Below are positions 49,027-58,427 of a stretch of 64,000 bases of DNA, piece by piece (positions within the stretch are counted from its first letter, which is position 1; the number at the start of each line of letters is the position of its first letter). The notes beneath the pieces were generated by a model, which saw only the letters and a list, made by a program, of their open reading frames with translations, had not been told where the DNA came from and did no database searches. The position numbers and the translations under genes are program-made. Origin of the DNA: Pseudomonas sp. PIC25 (GTDB lineage Bacteria > Pseudomonadota > Gammaproteobacteria > Pseudomonadales > Pseudomonadaceae); assembly GCF_002286785.1 (NCBI RefSeq), contig NZ_MUJY01000126.1, positions 35,829 through 99,828 on the forward strand, written 5' to 3'.

Positions 49027-49287
49027 TCACGCAGCCTTCTGGGCGCTGACGAACGCCGCCAGGCTGGCGACGTTGGCGAAGTGCTTGCGGGTGTCCTTGG
49101 CGTCGGCGTCGATCTTGATGCCGAAGCGCTTCTGGATCGCCAGGCCGAGTTCGAGGGCGTCCACCGAGTCGAGGCCGAGGCCTTCGCCGAACAGCGTCAG
49201 CTCGCGGCCGATGTCTTCCGGGCCTATGTCTTCCAGACCCAGGGCCTCGATGATGAGGTGGGTGATCTCAAGTTCCAGTTCGCTCAT
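49027..49287 (-). CDS. Acyl carrier protein 1 (ApeE-type)
   Basis: An 86-residue ACP with the phosphopantetheine attachment Ser in GEGLGLDSVDALELG (Ser41). It differs from the neighbouring ACP in the motif and C-terminus, so the two probably have different jobs (starter versus extender chain). The ATG is 20 bases inside the end of the acyltransferase gene. Confidence 0.9.
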   Translation of the reverse strand: MSELELEITHLIIEALGLEDIGPEDIGRELTLFGEGLGLDSVDALELGLAIQKRFGIKIDADAKDTRKHFANVASLAAFVSAQKAA

Positions 49288-50077
49288 CTAGGGCGAGCTC
49301 CTTCATGAAGTGCTGGTGCAGGTAATCGTTGAGTTTGCGCGAGGCGATAGGGGCGCTGCCTTGGGCGGCGAACGCCTGAGGGTCGATATCCTCGCCGACG
49401 CGCAGACGGAAATGGAACCGCCGCGACGGAATGCGGTACCAGGGCTCGGCCTTGGTCAGGGTGGTCGGCTCGACGCTGATCACCACCGGCGTCACCAGGC
49501 GTGCGCCGCGCAGGGCGATGGCGGCAGCGCCGCGGTGGAACTCGGGGGGCTTGCCCGGCGTGGTGCGGGTGCCTTCGGGGAAGACGATCAGGGTCTGGCC
49601 CTCGCGCAGGGCGTCGGCGGCCTCGTCGAGCATATCCATGCTGCCGCTGTTGCTGATGTATTGCGCGGCGCGGATCGGCCCACGCATGAAGGGGTTGTCC
49701 CACAGGCTCTGCTTGACCACGCAGTTGGCGTCGCGGATGAAGGCGATCAGCACCACCACGTCGATCAACGAGGGGTGGTTGGCGATGATCATCTGTCCCG
49801 GCCGGCCGAGGCGTTCCACGCCCTCGACCTCGTAGGTGAGCACGCCGCTGCGGTACATGAACTGGACGAACAGCCAGAACAGCCGGCTCACCGTAGCCCG
49901 GGCGCGGCGGCGGTGGGTCAGGGCGTCGCCGGGCAAGAGGGCGAGCAGCGGGAACACCAGAACGCGGAGGCACAGGCCGCCGATACCGAACAGGGCGAAG
50001 CTCAGGCCGGTGGCGATCAGGCGCCAGAGGTACGGGGCATTGGCCCGTGGCTTCAGGGACTGCGTTGCCAGTTCCAT
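49268..50077 (-). CDS. 1-acyl-glycerol-3-phosphate-type acyltransferase (ApeD-type)
   Basis: A PlsC-family enzyme of 269 residues. A membrane helix near 15-40 precedes NHPSLIDVV (the HX4D motif with Asn-His-Pro), and FPEGTRTTPG follows as block III. It may transfer an acyl group during priming or anchoring of the polyene. Start at ATG 50077 with GGAAG 6 bases upstream; a longer frame reaching 50191 overlaps the previous gene and lacks homology. Confidence 0.85.
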   Translation of the reverse strand: MELATQSLKPRANAPYLWRLIATGLSFALFGIGGLCLRVLVFPLLALLPGDALTHRRRARATVSRLFWLFVQFMYRSGVLTYEVEGVERLGRPGQMIIANHPSLIDVVVLIAFIRDANCVVKQSLWDNPFMRGPIRAAQYISNSGSMDMLDEAADALREGQTLIVFPEGTRTTPGKPPEFHRGAAAIALRGARLVTPVVISVEPTTLTKAEPWYRIPSRRFHFRLRVGEDIDPQAFAAQGSAPIASRKLNDYLHQHFMKELALDERTGT

Positions 50078-50772
50078 ACGCGCGTCTTCCACTGATGCTG
50101 GCACTGCGCGCCGTCGCGCAGCAGGGTAAGGATGAAGTCGAGGGCATGCGGCCAGGGTGCCGGGCTCTCGGTGGCGACGCCGGAGCTGCAACTGAGCTGC
50201 CAGTCGCGGCCCGCCGTCAGGCGCAGGCCGACGGCGTAGGGAAAGGGTACGTCGTCGACCCAGTTGGCGTAGGCGGCTGGCGGCTGCTCCTCGGCGATCA
50301 CCAGCAGCACGGCCGGCGCGCCCTCGGCGAGTAGCGCGACGGCCTCCAGGACGGCATGCTCGAGGCCATCGCCCTCGGCGGCGATAGCGGTCATCTCGCT
50401 AGTGTCGCCGCGCAGGATCGACCACAGACCGATGATGGCGTTGTGTACGGAGAGGCTGAACTGGGTCGGCGAGAGCGGCTCGCCGCGGGCCAGGTCGCCG
50501 AGGATGGCGAAAGTGCGCGGGGTTTCGCCGTGGCGCGAGGCGAACACCAGGGGCAGCGGCGGCTGCCCCTCGGCCAGTGGCCAGGCGACGTGGAACGCCA
50601 TGCGCGCCAGCCGGCTCAGGCGGCGGCGCTGCATCGCCGGGAGAAAGCCGACGTCTGGCTGCTCGTCCCCGGCGGGCGGCTGCCAGGGCGAACGGCTCCA
50701 GCGCGCCCAGTCGTCGGCGCTGTCCAGGCCAGGCGCCCAGGCCCGCCATTGATCGATATTGAAGTGAATCAC
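50053..50772 (-). CDS. Beta-ketoacyl synthase chain-length-factor-like protein (ApeC-type)
   Basis: A 239-residue partial thiolase fold of the ketoacyl-synt_2 type, much shorter than a full ketosynthase. There is no Cys-His-His triad; the Cys position is occupied in FSLSVHNAIIGL, so it is predicted non-catalytic. It probably pairs with the ketosynthase at 35062-36267 to set chain length. The GTG at 50770-50772 starts the family N-terminus (IHFNIDQWRAWAPG). No strong ribosome-binding site is visible. First gene of the cluster. Confidence 0.8.
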   Translation of the reverse strand: MIHFNIDQWRAWAPGLDSADDWARWSRSPWQPPAGDEQPDVGFLPAMQRRRLSRLARMAFHVAWPLAEGQPPLPLVFASRHGETPRTFAILGDLARGEPLSPTQFSLSVHNAIIGLWSILRGDTSEMTAIAAEGDGLEHAVLEAVALLAEGAPAVLLVIAEEQPPAAYANWVDDVPFPYAVGLRLTAGRDWQLSCSSGVATESPAPWPHALDFILTLLRDGAQCQHQWKTRVWNWQRSP

Positions 50773-50876
50773 GGTTATTAACAGAGCTCTAGTTGGCCCC
50801 TTTCGGGCATCCTGATCGACGTCGGCTTCCCTGATCGACAACAGCCTTGTCGGTGGTGCCCTGGCAAAATGCTGGC

Positions 50877-50905
50877 ATTATCCAGGCCACTTCGACCGCA
50901 CGCAA
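50877..50905 (-). promoter_or_regulatory. Candidate promoter of the aryl-polyene-type operon
   Basis: On the minus strand TTGCGT (50900-50905), a 17-base spacer and GATAAT (50877-50882) lie about 105 bases upstream of the first gene. No other recognisable promoter was found until the end of the run, which fits one long transcript. Confidence 0.4.
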
Positions 50906-51096
50906 ACATTGGTTACATTGTCCTGACCGGAGGCGTCCATGGACTGCCGACCGGCGGCGGGGTTCCGTGGGCGTGCATTTTATACACCCGCTCATCCGAT
51001 GAAGTGCGGCGGCAGGTCACGCGGTGACCGTTTGCCTCGCTCTGGTCGCCCGCTTTGCATAGAATCCAGGCTTCGACTCGCTCAGGGAGGTGTGCC

Positions 51097-51867
51097 ATGC
51101 GTCGCGTGGTGTTCAATCAGAAAGGTGGAGTGGGCAAGTCCAGCATCGCCTGCAATCTGGCGGCGGTGAGTGCAGCGGAAGGCTACCGCACGCTGTTGAT
51201 CGATCTCGATGCCCAGGCCAATTCGACGCATTACCTCACCGGCCTGACGGGCGACGAGATTCCCATGGGAATCGCCGACTTCTTCAAGCAGACCCTGTCC
51301 TCGGGGCCGTTCGCCAAGAAGGGCAAGGTCGACATCTATGAAACGCCGTTCGACAACCTGCACGTGGTGACCGCCACCGCCGAACTGGCCGACCTCCAGC
51401 CCAAGCTGGAGGCGAAGCACAAGATCAACAAGCTGCGCAAACTGCTCGACGAACTCGCCGAAGACTACGACCGCATCTACCTGGACACGCCGCCTGCGCT
51501 GAACTTCTACACCGTGTCGGCGCTGATCGCTGCCGACCGCTGCCTGATTCCCTTCGACTGCGACAGCTTCTCCCGTCAGGCGCTGTACGGCCTGCTGGCG
51601 GAGATCGAGGAGCTGAAGGAAGACCACAACGAAGAACTGGAAGTGGAAGGTATCGTGGTCAACCAGTTCCAGCCACGCGCCAGCCTGCCGCAGCAACTGC
51701 TGGACGAACTGGTCGCCGAGGAAATGCCGGTGCTGCCGGTGTACCTGATGAGTTCGGTGAAGATGCGCGAATCGCACCAGGCCTGCACGCCGCTGGTGTT
51801 CCTCGACCCCCGCCACAAGCTGACCCAGCAGTTCGTCGAGCTGCATGGGTTGTTGGAGAACGGCTGA
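51097..51867 (+). CDS. ParA-family ATPase (orphan)
   Basis: A 256-residue ParA/MinD-type ATPase with the deviant Walker A KGGVGKSS near the N-terminus (MRRVVFNQKGGVGKSS). Walker A' is DLDAQANST and Walker B is IYLDTPPAL. No parB or parS partner is adjacent, so it is not a plasmid partition pair; such orphans position other cellular cargo. The ATG at 51097 has GGGAGGTG upstream. It is divergent from the pigment cluster. P. aeruginosa has the same gene next to the Usp gene. Confidence 0.87.
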   Translation: MRRVVFNQKGGVGKSSIACNLAAVSAAEGYRTLLIDLDAQANSTHYLTGLTGDEIPMGIADFFKQTLSSGPFAKKGKVDIYETPFDNLHVVTATAELADLQPKLEAKHKINKLRKLLDELAEDYDRIYLDTPPALNFYTVSALIAADRCLIPFDCDSFSRQALYGLLAEIEELKEDHNEELEVEGIVVNQFQPRASLPQQLLDELVAEEMPVLPVYLMSSVKMRESHQACTPLVFLDPRHKLTQQFVELHGLLENG

Positions 51868-51873
51868 GTTATC

Positions 51874-51900
51874 TGTGGGAGCGAACTCATTCGCGATGGG
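51874..51900. repeat. REP-type element after the parA-like gene
   Basis: TGTGGGAGCGAACTCATTCGCGA matches the common Pseudomonas REP pattern (TGTAGGAGCGAGCTTGCTCGCGA type), with stem GCGAA/TTCGC at 51881-51894. Confidence 0.65.
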
Positions 51901-52017
51901 CTTGCGAGCAAGTCAAAGTGCATCCCTACCGCTCGTCCTCCCCTGCCGGCCCCTTACACGACGATTCCACTCGGCCTCCTGACGGGCATCCGAGTTAGCC
52001 GAACCTTTTTCTGCAAC

Positions 52018-52100
52018 TTCTGGCGATGGCAAAGCGCCAAGATCACTTCGCTGCGCCAGGCAGCACGGATCTCTCCTCGCCACTTCAGGGGAGAGGGGGC
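52018..52100. repeat. Intergenic repeat, copy 1
   Basis: This segment (containing GATCACTTCGCTGCGCC) aligns by eye with 63748-63832 over about 80 bases. It ends in a CTCTCC...GGAGAG inverted repeat. It fills the 290-base space between parA and usp together with the REP element; no gene is seen there. Confidence 0.6.
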
Positions 52101-52157
52101 CGTCTATACCTAAGTTGCAACAGCTACCGCAGGACCACTTCGGCCCACAACAACTAA

Positions 52158-52955
52158 TCAATGCACCACCAACACATCGCACGGTGCTTTGTTCAGAAAG
52201 TGCTGGACCAGATCGCCGAGCAAGGCGTTGGCCAGGGTGCCGCGGCCATGGGTGCCGAGCACCAGCAGCTCCGCCTGACGGTTGCGGATGGCGTCCTGCA
52301 GGGTGCGTGGCAGCGTGCCGGGTTCCACTTCATGGGTTAGGGCCGGGCCGGGCGGGAGGTCCTGGGTCTCGTCACGCAGCAACTGGGCGATCAGGGCGCG
52401 CTGGGTATCCAGCTCGGCCTGGAGTTGCTTGGCCGATCCTTTGCCGCTATCGAAGACGTGCACGGCATGCAGTTCCGCCTCGGTGGACAGCAGGTGGTAG
52501 GCGTGGTTGAAGGCATGGCAGGCACACAGGGAGAAATCCAGGGCGGCGAGGGCGCGACGGTACGGCGTATCGTCTTCGCGGGCGACCACCAGCAACGGAA
52601 TCGGGCAGCGCTGAGCGATGCGGTCGAGGGTGGTGCCGGGGAAGAATTCGTGACGCTGGTGATGTGAGCCGAGGATCAGCAGGTCGACACCCAGCTCCTG
52701 GATCTCATATAGGATCACGTCGGCCGGGCGGCCGTTGCGCAGGCGCAGTTCGCTGCCGGGCGGGGCGAAGCGGGTCAGGCTGGTATCGAGTGCCTGGTGG
52801 ATCTGGTCCTGGGTGGCTTGGGAGGGATTGTTTTCGGAGGAGACGTGAAGCAGGGTGAGTCGGGCGCCGTGTTGTTTTGCCAGTTGCGCCGCCCGTCGCA
52901 GGGCGAGGTCGGCGGTGTCGCGCAGGTCATGGGCGACGAGAATGTGGTTGATCAT
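52158..52955 (-). CDS. Universal stress protein, tandem UspA domains
   Basis: A 265-residue cytoplasmic protein with two Usp domains (about 1-125 and 135-265). The second retains the ATP-binding pattern GTHGRGTLANALLGD; the first has GSHHQRHEFFPGTT, a variant. Tandem Usp proteins act in stress and anaerobic survival in Pseudomonas. Monocistronic. Confidence 0.9.
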   Translation of the reverse strand: MINHILVAHDLRDTADLALRRAAQLAKQHGARLTLLHVSSENNPSQATQDQIHQALDTSLTRFAPPGSELRLRNGRPADVILYEIQELGVDLLILGSHHQRHEFFPGTTLDRIAQRCPIPLLVVAREDDTPYRRALAALDFSLCACHAFNHAYHLLSTEAELHAVHVFDSGKGSAKQLQAELDTQRALIAQLLRDETQDLPPGPALTHEVEPGTLPRTLQDAIRNRQAELLVLGTHGRGTLANALLGDLVQHFLNKAPCDVLVVH

Positions 52956-53044
52956 GGCATGGCCTCCAAGCGATCCGTCTTGTCCGACAATTCAGAGTGA
53001 TCCTTTGGAATAGACCTTATTTTGATTCAGGGCAAGGTCCAGCG

Positions 53045-53485
53045 TCAGCGCGTTCGCAATTGGTACAACCCCCGACTCTCGGCCACTATTTCGCCGGTAT
53101 CGTCTATCAATGCCAGCTCCAGGAGGAACTCGCTCTTGCCCTGTTCGGCAGCTTCGTTTTGCAGGCGCTCGATGTCCGCGCTGGATAGCCGTGCCTCGAC
53201 CCGGATGTCGGTGGTGGCCGGGCGGCGGAAGCGCAAGTTCAGTTCCTTGACCAGGGGGTAGAAGCGCTGGCTGTCGAAGCTGGTGAGGAACAGCGCGCCG
53301 CCGGGTATTTCGGCGAGGGTGAACAGTGCGCCGGCGTACATGCTGCCGATGTGGTTGCGATTGTTCTCCAGCGGCATGCGCAGGCACACGTGGCCGGGTT
53401 CGAGCCGTTCGGCGACGAGGCCGCTGCGCTTGACGAAGGCAATGCTTTCTTCGGTGAGCTGGCGGGCGATGGGTTCGGGCAGCAT
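53045..53485 (-). CDS. PaaI/YiiD-type thioesterase-fold protein
   Basis: A 146-residue hotdog protein with the NRNHIGSMYAGALFTLAEIPGG segment typical of DUF4442/YiiD C-terminal and PaaI-like thioesterases. The substrate is unknown, probably an acyl-CoA. Alone between usp and trxC in the same orientation. Confidence 0.75.
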   Translation of the reverse strand: MLPEPIARQLTEESIAFVKRSGLVAERLEPGHVCLRMPLENNRNHIGSMYAGALFTLAEIPGGALFLTSFDSQRFYPLVKELNLRFRRPATTDIRVEARLSSADIERLQNEAAEQGKSEFLLELALIDDTGEIVAESRGLYQLRTR

Positions 53486-53577
53486 GGCGGCGTCTCGGCA
53501 GGGGCGGATGTCCCAGCCTAATCACCGCCTGGAACCAGGCAATGACCGTAGGGATCACCTGGGACTGACCGAACCGC

Positions 53578-54012
53578 TCAGATGCCTTGGCTGTTCAGCC
53601 AGGCGAGCAGTTGCGGCAGGGGCAATGCTCCGCTCTGGCGGGCGATCTCGCGGCCGTTCCTGAACAGGATCAGGCTGGGAATCGAGCGGATACCCAGTTG
53701 CGTCGACAACTGGCCGTTGGCCTCGCTGTCCAGCTTCGCCAGCCGGCAACGTCCGCGCAGTTGGCTGGCGGCCTGTTCGAACACCGGGGCGAAGGCCCGG
53801 CAGGGCCCGCACCAGCTCGCCCAGACATCCAGTAGCAACGGCAGGTCGCCTTTGATTTGCGCGGTGAAGTCGCCTTGGTCGAGGGCGAATGGTTTGTCCA
53901 GCAGGACGCCGTTCTTGCAGCGGCCACAGTTCGGCTGTTCACGCAGGCGTGCCGTCGGGACGCGGTTCAGGGTTCCGCAGTGCGGGCAGGGGATCACGAG
54001 CGAGTCGGGCAT
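53578..54012 (-). CDS. trxC: Thioredoxin 2 (TrxC)
   Basis: A 144-residue cytoplasmic thioredoxin. The N-terminal zinc ribbon has CPHC and CGRC, and the redox site WCGPC sits in LLLDVWASWCGPCRAF. A disulfide reductase of the oxidative-stress type. ATG 54012 has GGAGGT 8 bases upstream and the correct N-terminus for the family; a longer frame to 54036 is not needed. Confidence 0.92.
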   Translation of the reverse strand: MPDSLVIPCPHCGTLNRVPTARLREQPNCGRCKNGVLLDKPFALDQGDFTAQIKGDLPLLLDVWASWCGPCRAFAPVFEQAASQLRGRCRLAKLDSEANGQLSTQLGIRSIPSLILFRNGREIARQSGALPLPQLLAWLNSQGI

Positions 54013-54094
54013 TTTCGACACCTCCGGTTTGACCATGAGGTGGGGACGCGGGCCGGCAAAAGCAAGGGCGCCGGTCGCCCGCGCCCAGGTGCGG

Positions 54095-55885
54095 TCAGAC
54101 CGTGTGCAACGGCCAGAACAGCGGTATGACCAGGGTTGCCACGATCCACAGCAGCAGGTTGAGCGGAATGCCCACCTTGAGGAAATCGCTGAAACGATAG
54201 CCGCCAGCGTTGTAGACGAAGGTGTTGGTCTGGTAGCCGATGGGCGTGGCGAAGCTGGCGCTGGCGGCGAACATCACCGCCACCACGAAGGCACGCGGAT
54301 CGACGCCGAGTTGCTGGGCCAGACCGATGGCTATGGGCGTGACCAGCACCGCGACCGCGTTGTTCGAGAGCATCTCGGTGAGCATCGAGGTCAGCAGGTA
54401 GATGAAGGACAGCATGAACAACGGTCCGGCCCAGGGCACCAGAGCCATCACATGTTCGACGATCAGCGCGACCAGGCCGACCTTGTCCATGGCGATGCTG
54501 ATCGCCAGCATGCCGAAGATCAGGCTGAGAATCTTCCAATCCACCGCCTTGTAGGCGTCTTCCACGTCCAGGCAGCGGGTGGTCAGCACCACCACGGCGC
54601 CGATGATCGCCAAGCCCTCGATGGGCATCACGCCGAAGGCGGCGAGCAGCATCACCGCCAGGGTGGCGAGGATGGCGATGGGCGCCTTGTCGCGGCGGAA
54701 AGCACGTTCCTGTACCGCGTTGAGGCTGATCAGTTCGCCGTTGTCGGCGAAGCGCTTGATCTGCTGCGGCGTGCCTTCCACCAGCATGACGTCGCCGAAT
54801 TGAAGCTGGAAGTCGTCCAGGTTGCCCTGCACGTTTTCGTCCTGGCGGTGCACGGCCAGCACGGCGATGCCGTAGCGCGCGGTGAGGTCGAGGTCGCGCA
54901 TCGGCCGGTGGCTGTAGCGCGAATTCCGGCCGACGATGGCTTCGGCGAGGATGACATCGTGGCTGCTGATGGTTTCGAAGGCTTCGTTACGGTTGAAGGT
55001 CAGGCGGTTGCTTTCGCGCAGCTCCACCACGTCCTGCATCTGTCCGTGCAGTACCAGACGATCGCCGGCGGCGAGCACGGTGTCGTGGCCGGGTTCGGTC
55101 AGTTCGGCCTTTTCCCGGAAGATCTTCAGCACCTGCAGGCCGCTGCCGCCGTTGAGGTTGGCTTCGGCCAGGGTACGGCCGATCACCGGCGAATCGTGGG
55201 GCACCAGCAGTTCGGTCATGAAGGTGCGGTCGAGGTCGGGGCGCAACTGCTTGGACAGGGTGGCGCGTTCCGGCAGCAGGCGCTTGCCGATGGTCAGCAG
55301 GTACGCCATGCCGGCCGCCGCCATGATCAGGCCGGCGCCGGTCATCTCGAAGATGCCGAAGGGTTCCAGCCCCGCCTTGCGCGCTACGCCATCGACCAGG
55401 ATGTTGGTCGAGGTGCCGAGCAGGGTCAGGGTGCCGCCGAGGATGGTGGCGTAGGACAGCGGGATCAGCAGCTTGGATGGCTGGGTGCCGGCGCGCTTGG
55501 CCAGGGCGATGGCCACCGGGGTGAGGATGGCGACCACAGGGGTGTTGTTCAGCCCGGCGGAAATCACCAGGGCGGTGATGGTCAGGCCGGCGAGCACTCG
55601 GGTCGGACTGACGCCCACCAGGTTGCCCAGCCAGTTGCCCAAGGCATCGATGCAGCCGGTGCGCTCCAGCGCGGCGGAGAGCACGAACATGCAGGCGATG
55701 GTGACCGGTGCCGAGTTGGACAGCACGCTGAGCACTTCCTTGGGCTCGAGCAACTGAGCCACCAGCAGGGCGGCCACGGCGATGGCGGCGACGAGATCGG
55801 GACTCCACTTCTCGCGGACGAACGAATACAGCAGCCATACCAGCAGGGCAGCTACGAACAGCAGGGGCAGCGAGTCCGGGAGCAT
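54095..55885 (-). CDS. SLC13/CitMHS-family transporter with two RCK_C (TrkA-C) domains
   Basis: A 596-residue inner-membrane protein. It has an N-terminal transport half (about 1-200, with SAGLNNTPVVAILTPVAIAL and GTLTLLGTSTNILVDG), two cytoplasmic RCK_C domains (about 215-300 and 305-395), then a second transport half (about 400-596, SNNAVAVLVTPIAIGLA). These transporters move dicarboxylates, sulfate or similar anions; the substrate cannot be told. An inverted repeat at 55998-56016 lies upstream. Confidence 0.88.
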   Translation of the reverse strand: MLPDSLPLLFVAALLVWLLYSFVREKWSPDLVAAIAVAALLVAQLLEPKEVLSVLSNSAPVTIACMFVLSAALERTGCIDALGNWLGNLVGVSPTRVLAGLTITALVISAGLNNTPVVAILTPVAIALAKRAGTQPSKLLIPLSYATILGGTLTLLGTSTNILVDGVARKAGLEPFGIFEMTGAGLIMAAAGMAYLLTIGKRLLPERATLSKQLRPDLDRTFMTELLVPHDSPVIGRTLAEANLNGGSGLQVLKIFREKAELTEPGHDTVLAAGDRLVLHGQMQDVVELRESNRLTFNRNEAFETISSHDVILAEAIVGRNSRYSHRPMRDLDLTARYGIAVLAVHRQDENVQGNLDDFQLQFGDVMLVEGTPQQIKRFADNGELISLNAVQERAFRRDKAPIAILATLAVMLLAAFGVMPIEGLAIIGAVVVLTTRCLDVEDAYKAVDWKILSLIFGMLAISIAMDKVGLVALIVEHVMALVPWAGPLFMLSFIYLLTSMLTEMLSNNAVAVLVTPIAIGLAQQLGVDPRAFVVAVMFAASASFATPIGYQTNTFVYNAGGYRFSDFLKVGIPLNLLLWIVATLVIPLFWPLHTV

Positions 55886-55997
55886 GGACGTCCTTAAGAC
55901 GAATCTCGTATGAGGTATCGGTGCGCAAGCGGCACAAGGCCGCCAAGATAGTAAGGTTTTTTTAGAGAGTCTAAGACTGTTTATTAAGGTTTATATG

Positions 55998-56016
55998 CCT
56001 TCTGGTTATCAGAAGG
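55998..56016. promoter_or_regulatory. Inverted repeat in the transporter/racemase divergent space
   Basis: CCTTCTG (55998-56004) and CAGAAGG (56010-56016) are a perfect 7-bp palindrome with 5 bases between, in an AT-rich stretch between divergent genes. A possible operator; the regulator is unknown. Confidence 0.35.
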
Positions 56017-56101
56017 GCTGTACCGCTCAGTTGTTTTCCAGCTGTAGCTATCCGATGGGAGACCAGCCTTTAGGCTGGGCGGATAGAGAAGGAGACAGGC
56101 A

Positions 56102-56800
56102 ATGCGAACACTGGGTGTGCTGGGCGGCATGAGTTGGGAGTCCACGGCGGTCTACTACCGGGCGCTGAATGTCGGCGTCCGAGAGCGTTGCGGCGGACTG
56201 CATTCGGCACCGTTGCTGCTGCACTCGGTGGACTTCGCCGCGATCGCCGCATTGCAGGCGGCGGGCGAGTGGGACGCCGCAGGCCGGCAGCTCGCCGTCG
56301 CCGCACAGGGATTGCAGCGCGCCGGCGCGGAGGCGCTGCTGCTGGCGACCAACACCATGCACAAGGTGGCCCCGGCGATCCAGGCCGCCCTCGACATCCC
56401 ACTGCTGCACATTGGCGATGCGGTGGGCGAGGCCCTGCGGCGGAGCGGCGTGAAGCAGGCGGCGCTGTTGGGCACCCGCTTCACCATGCAGGAGGATTTC
56501 TATCGGCAGCGCCTGAGCGAGCGGTTCGGCATCGATTTGCGGGTGCCGGATGCCGCGTCCATGGTCGAGATCGACCGGGTGATCTACGCCGAACTCTGCC
56601 GTGGCGAGATCAGGGCCGGTTCCCGCGACTTCTATCTGGAATGCCTGGAGCGGCTGCGTGACGAAGGTGCAGAGGCGGCGATTCTCGGTTGTACCGAAAT
56701 TGGGCTCTTGCTCGACGGGGCGGACAGTCCGTTGCCCCTGGTGGACAGCACCGAGCGGCACGTGGCCATGGGGCTGGACTGGTTGCTTGGCGAGGCATGA
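56102..56800 (+). CDS. Aspartate/glutamate racemase family protein (YgeA-like)
   Basis: A 232-residue PLP-independent racemase fold. It starts MRTLGVLGGMSWEST, as in this family. The second catalytic Cys is present in ILGCTEIGLLL, but the first is replaced by Thr in LATNTMHKV. That Thr/Cys pair is also found in E. coli YgeA, reported to act on L-Asp/Glu-type substrates. Cytoplasmic. AAGGAG lies 7 bases before the ATG. It is convergent with selO. Confidence 0.85.
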   Translation: MRTLGVLGGMSWESTAVYYRALNVGVRERCGGLHSAPLLLHSVDFAAIAALQAAGEWDAAGRQLAVAAQGLQRAGAEALLLATNTMHKVAPAIQAALDIPLLHIGDAVGEALRRSGVKQAALLGTRFTMQEDFYRQRLSERFGIDLRVPDAASMVEIDRVIYAELCRGEIRAGSRDFYLECLERLRDEGAEAAILGCTEIGLLLDGADSPLPLVDSTERHVAMGLDWLLGEA

Positions 56801-56825
56801 GCCCTTTCCGGGCGCCGAGCGCGGC

Positions 56826-58427
<1,602 letters not shown>

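Noticed and set aside
51868..52157. CRISPR-like repeat between parA and usp
   Set aside because: Only one REP and one repeat copy; no regular spacing or cas genes.
53582..55897. 771-codon plus-strand frame
   Set aside because: Opposite strand to trxC and the SLC13 transporter; His/Gln/Gly-rich with no motif.
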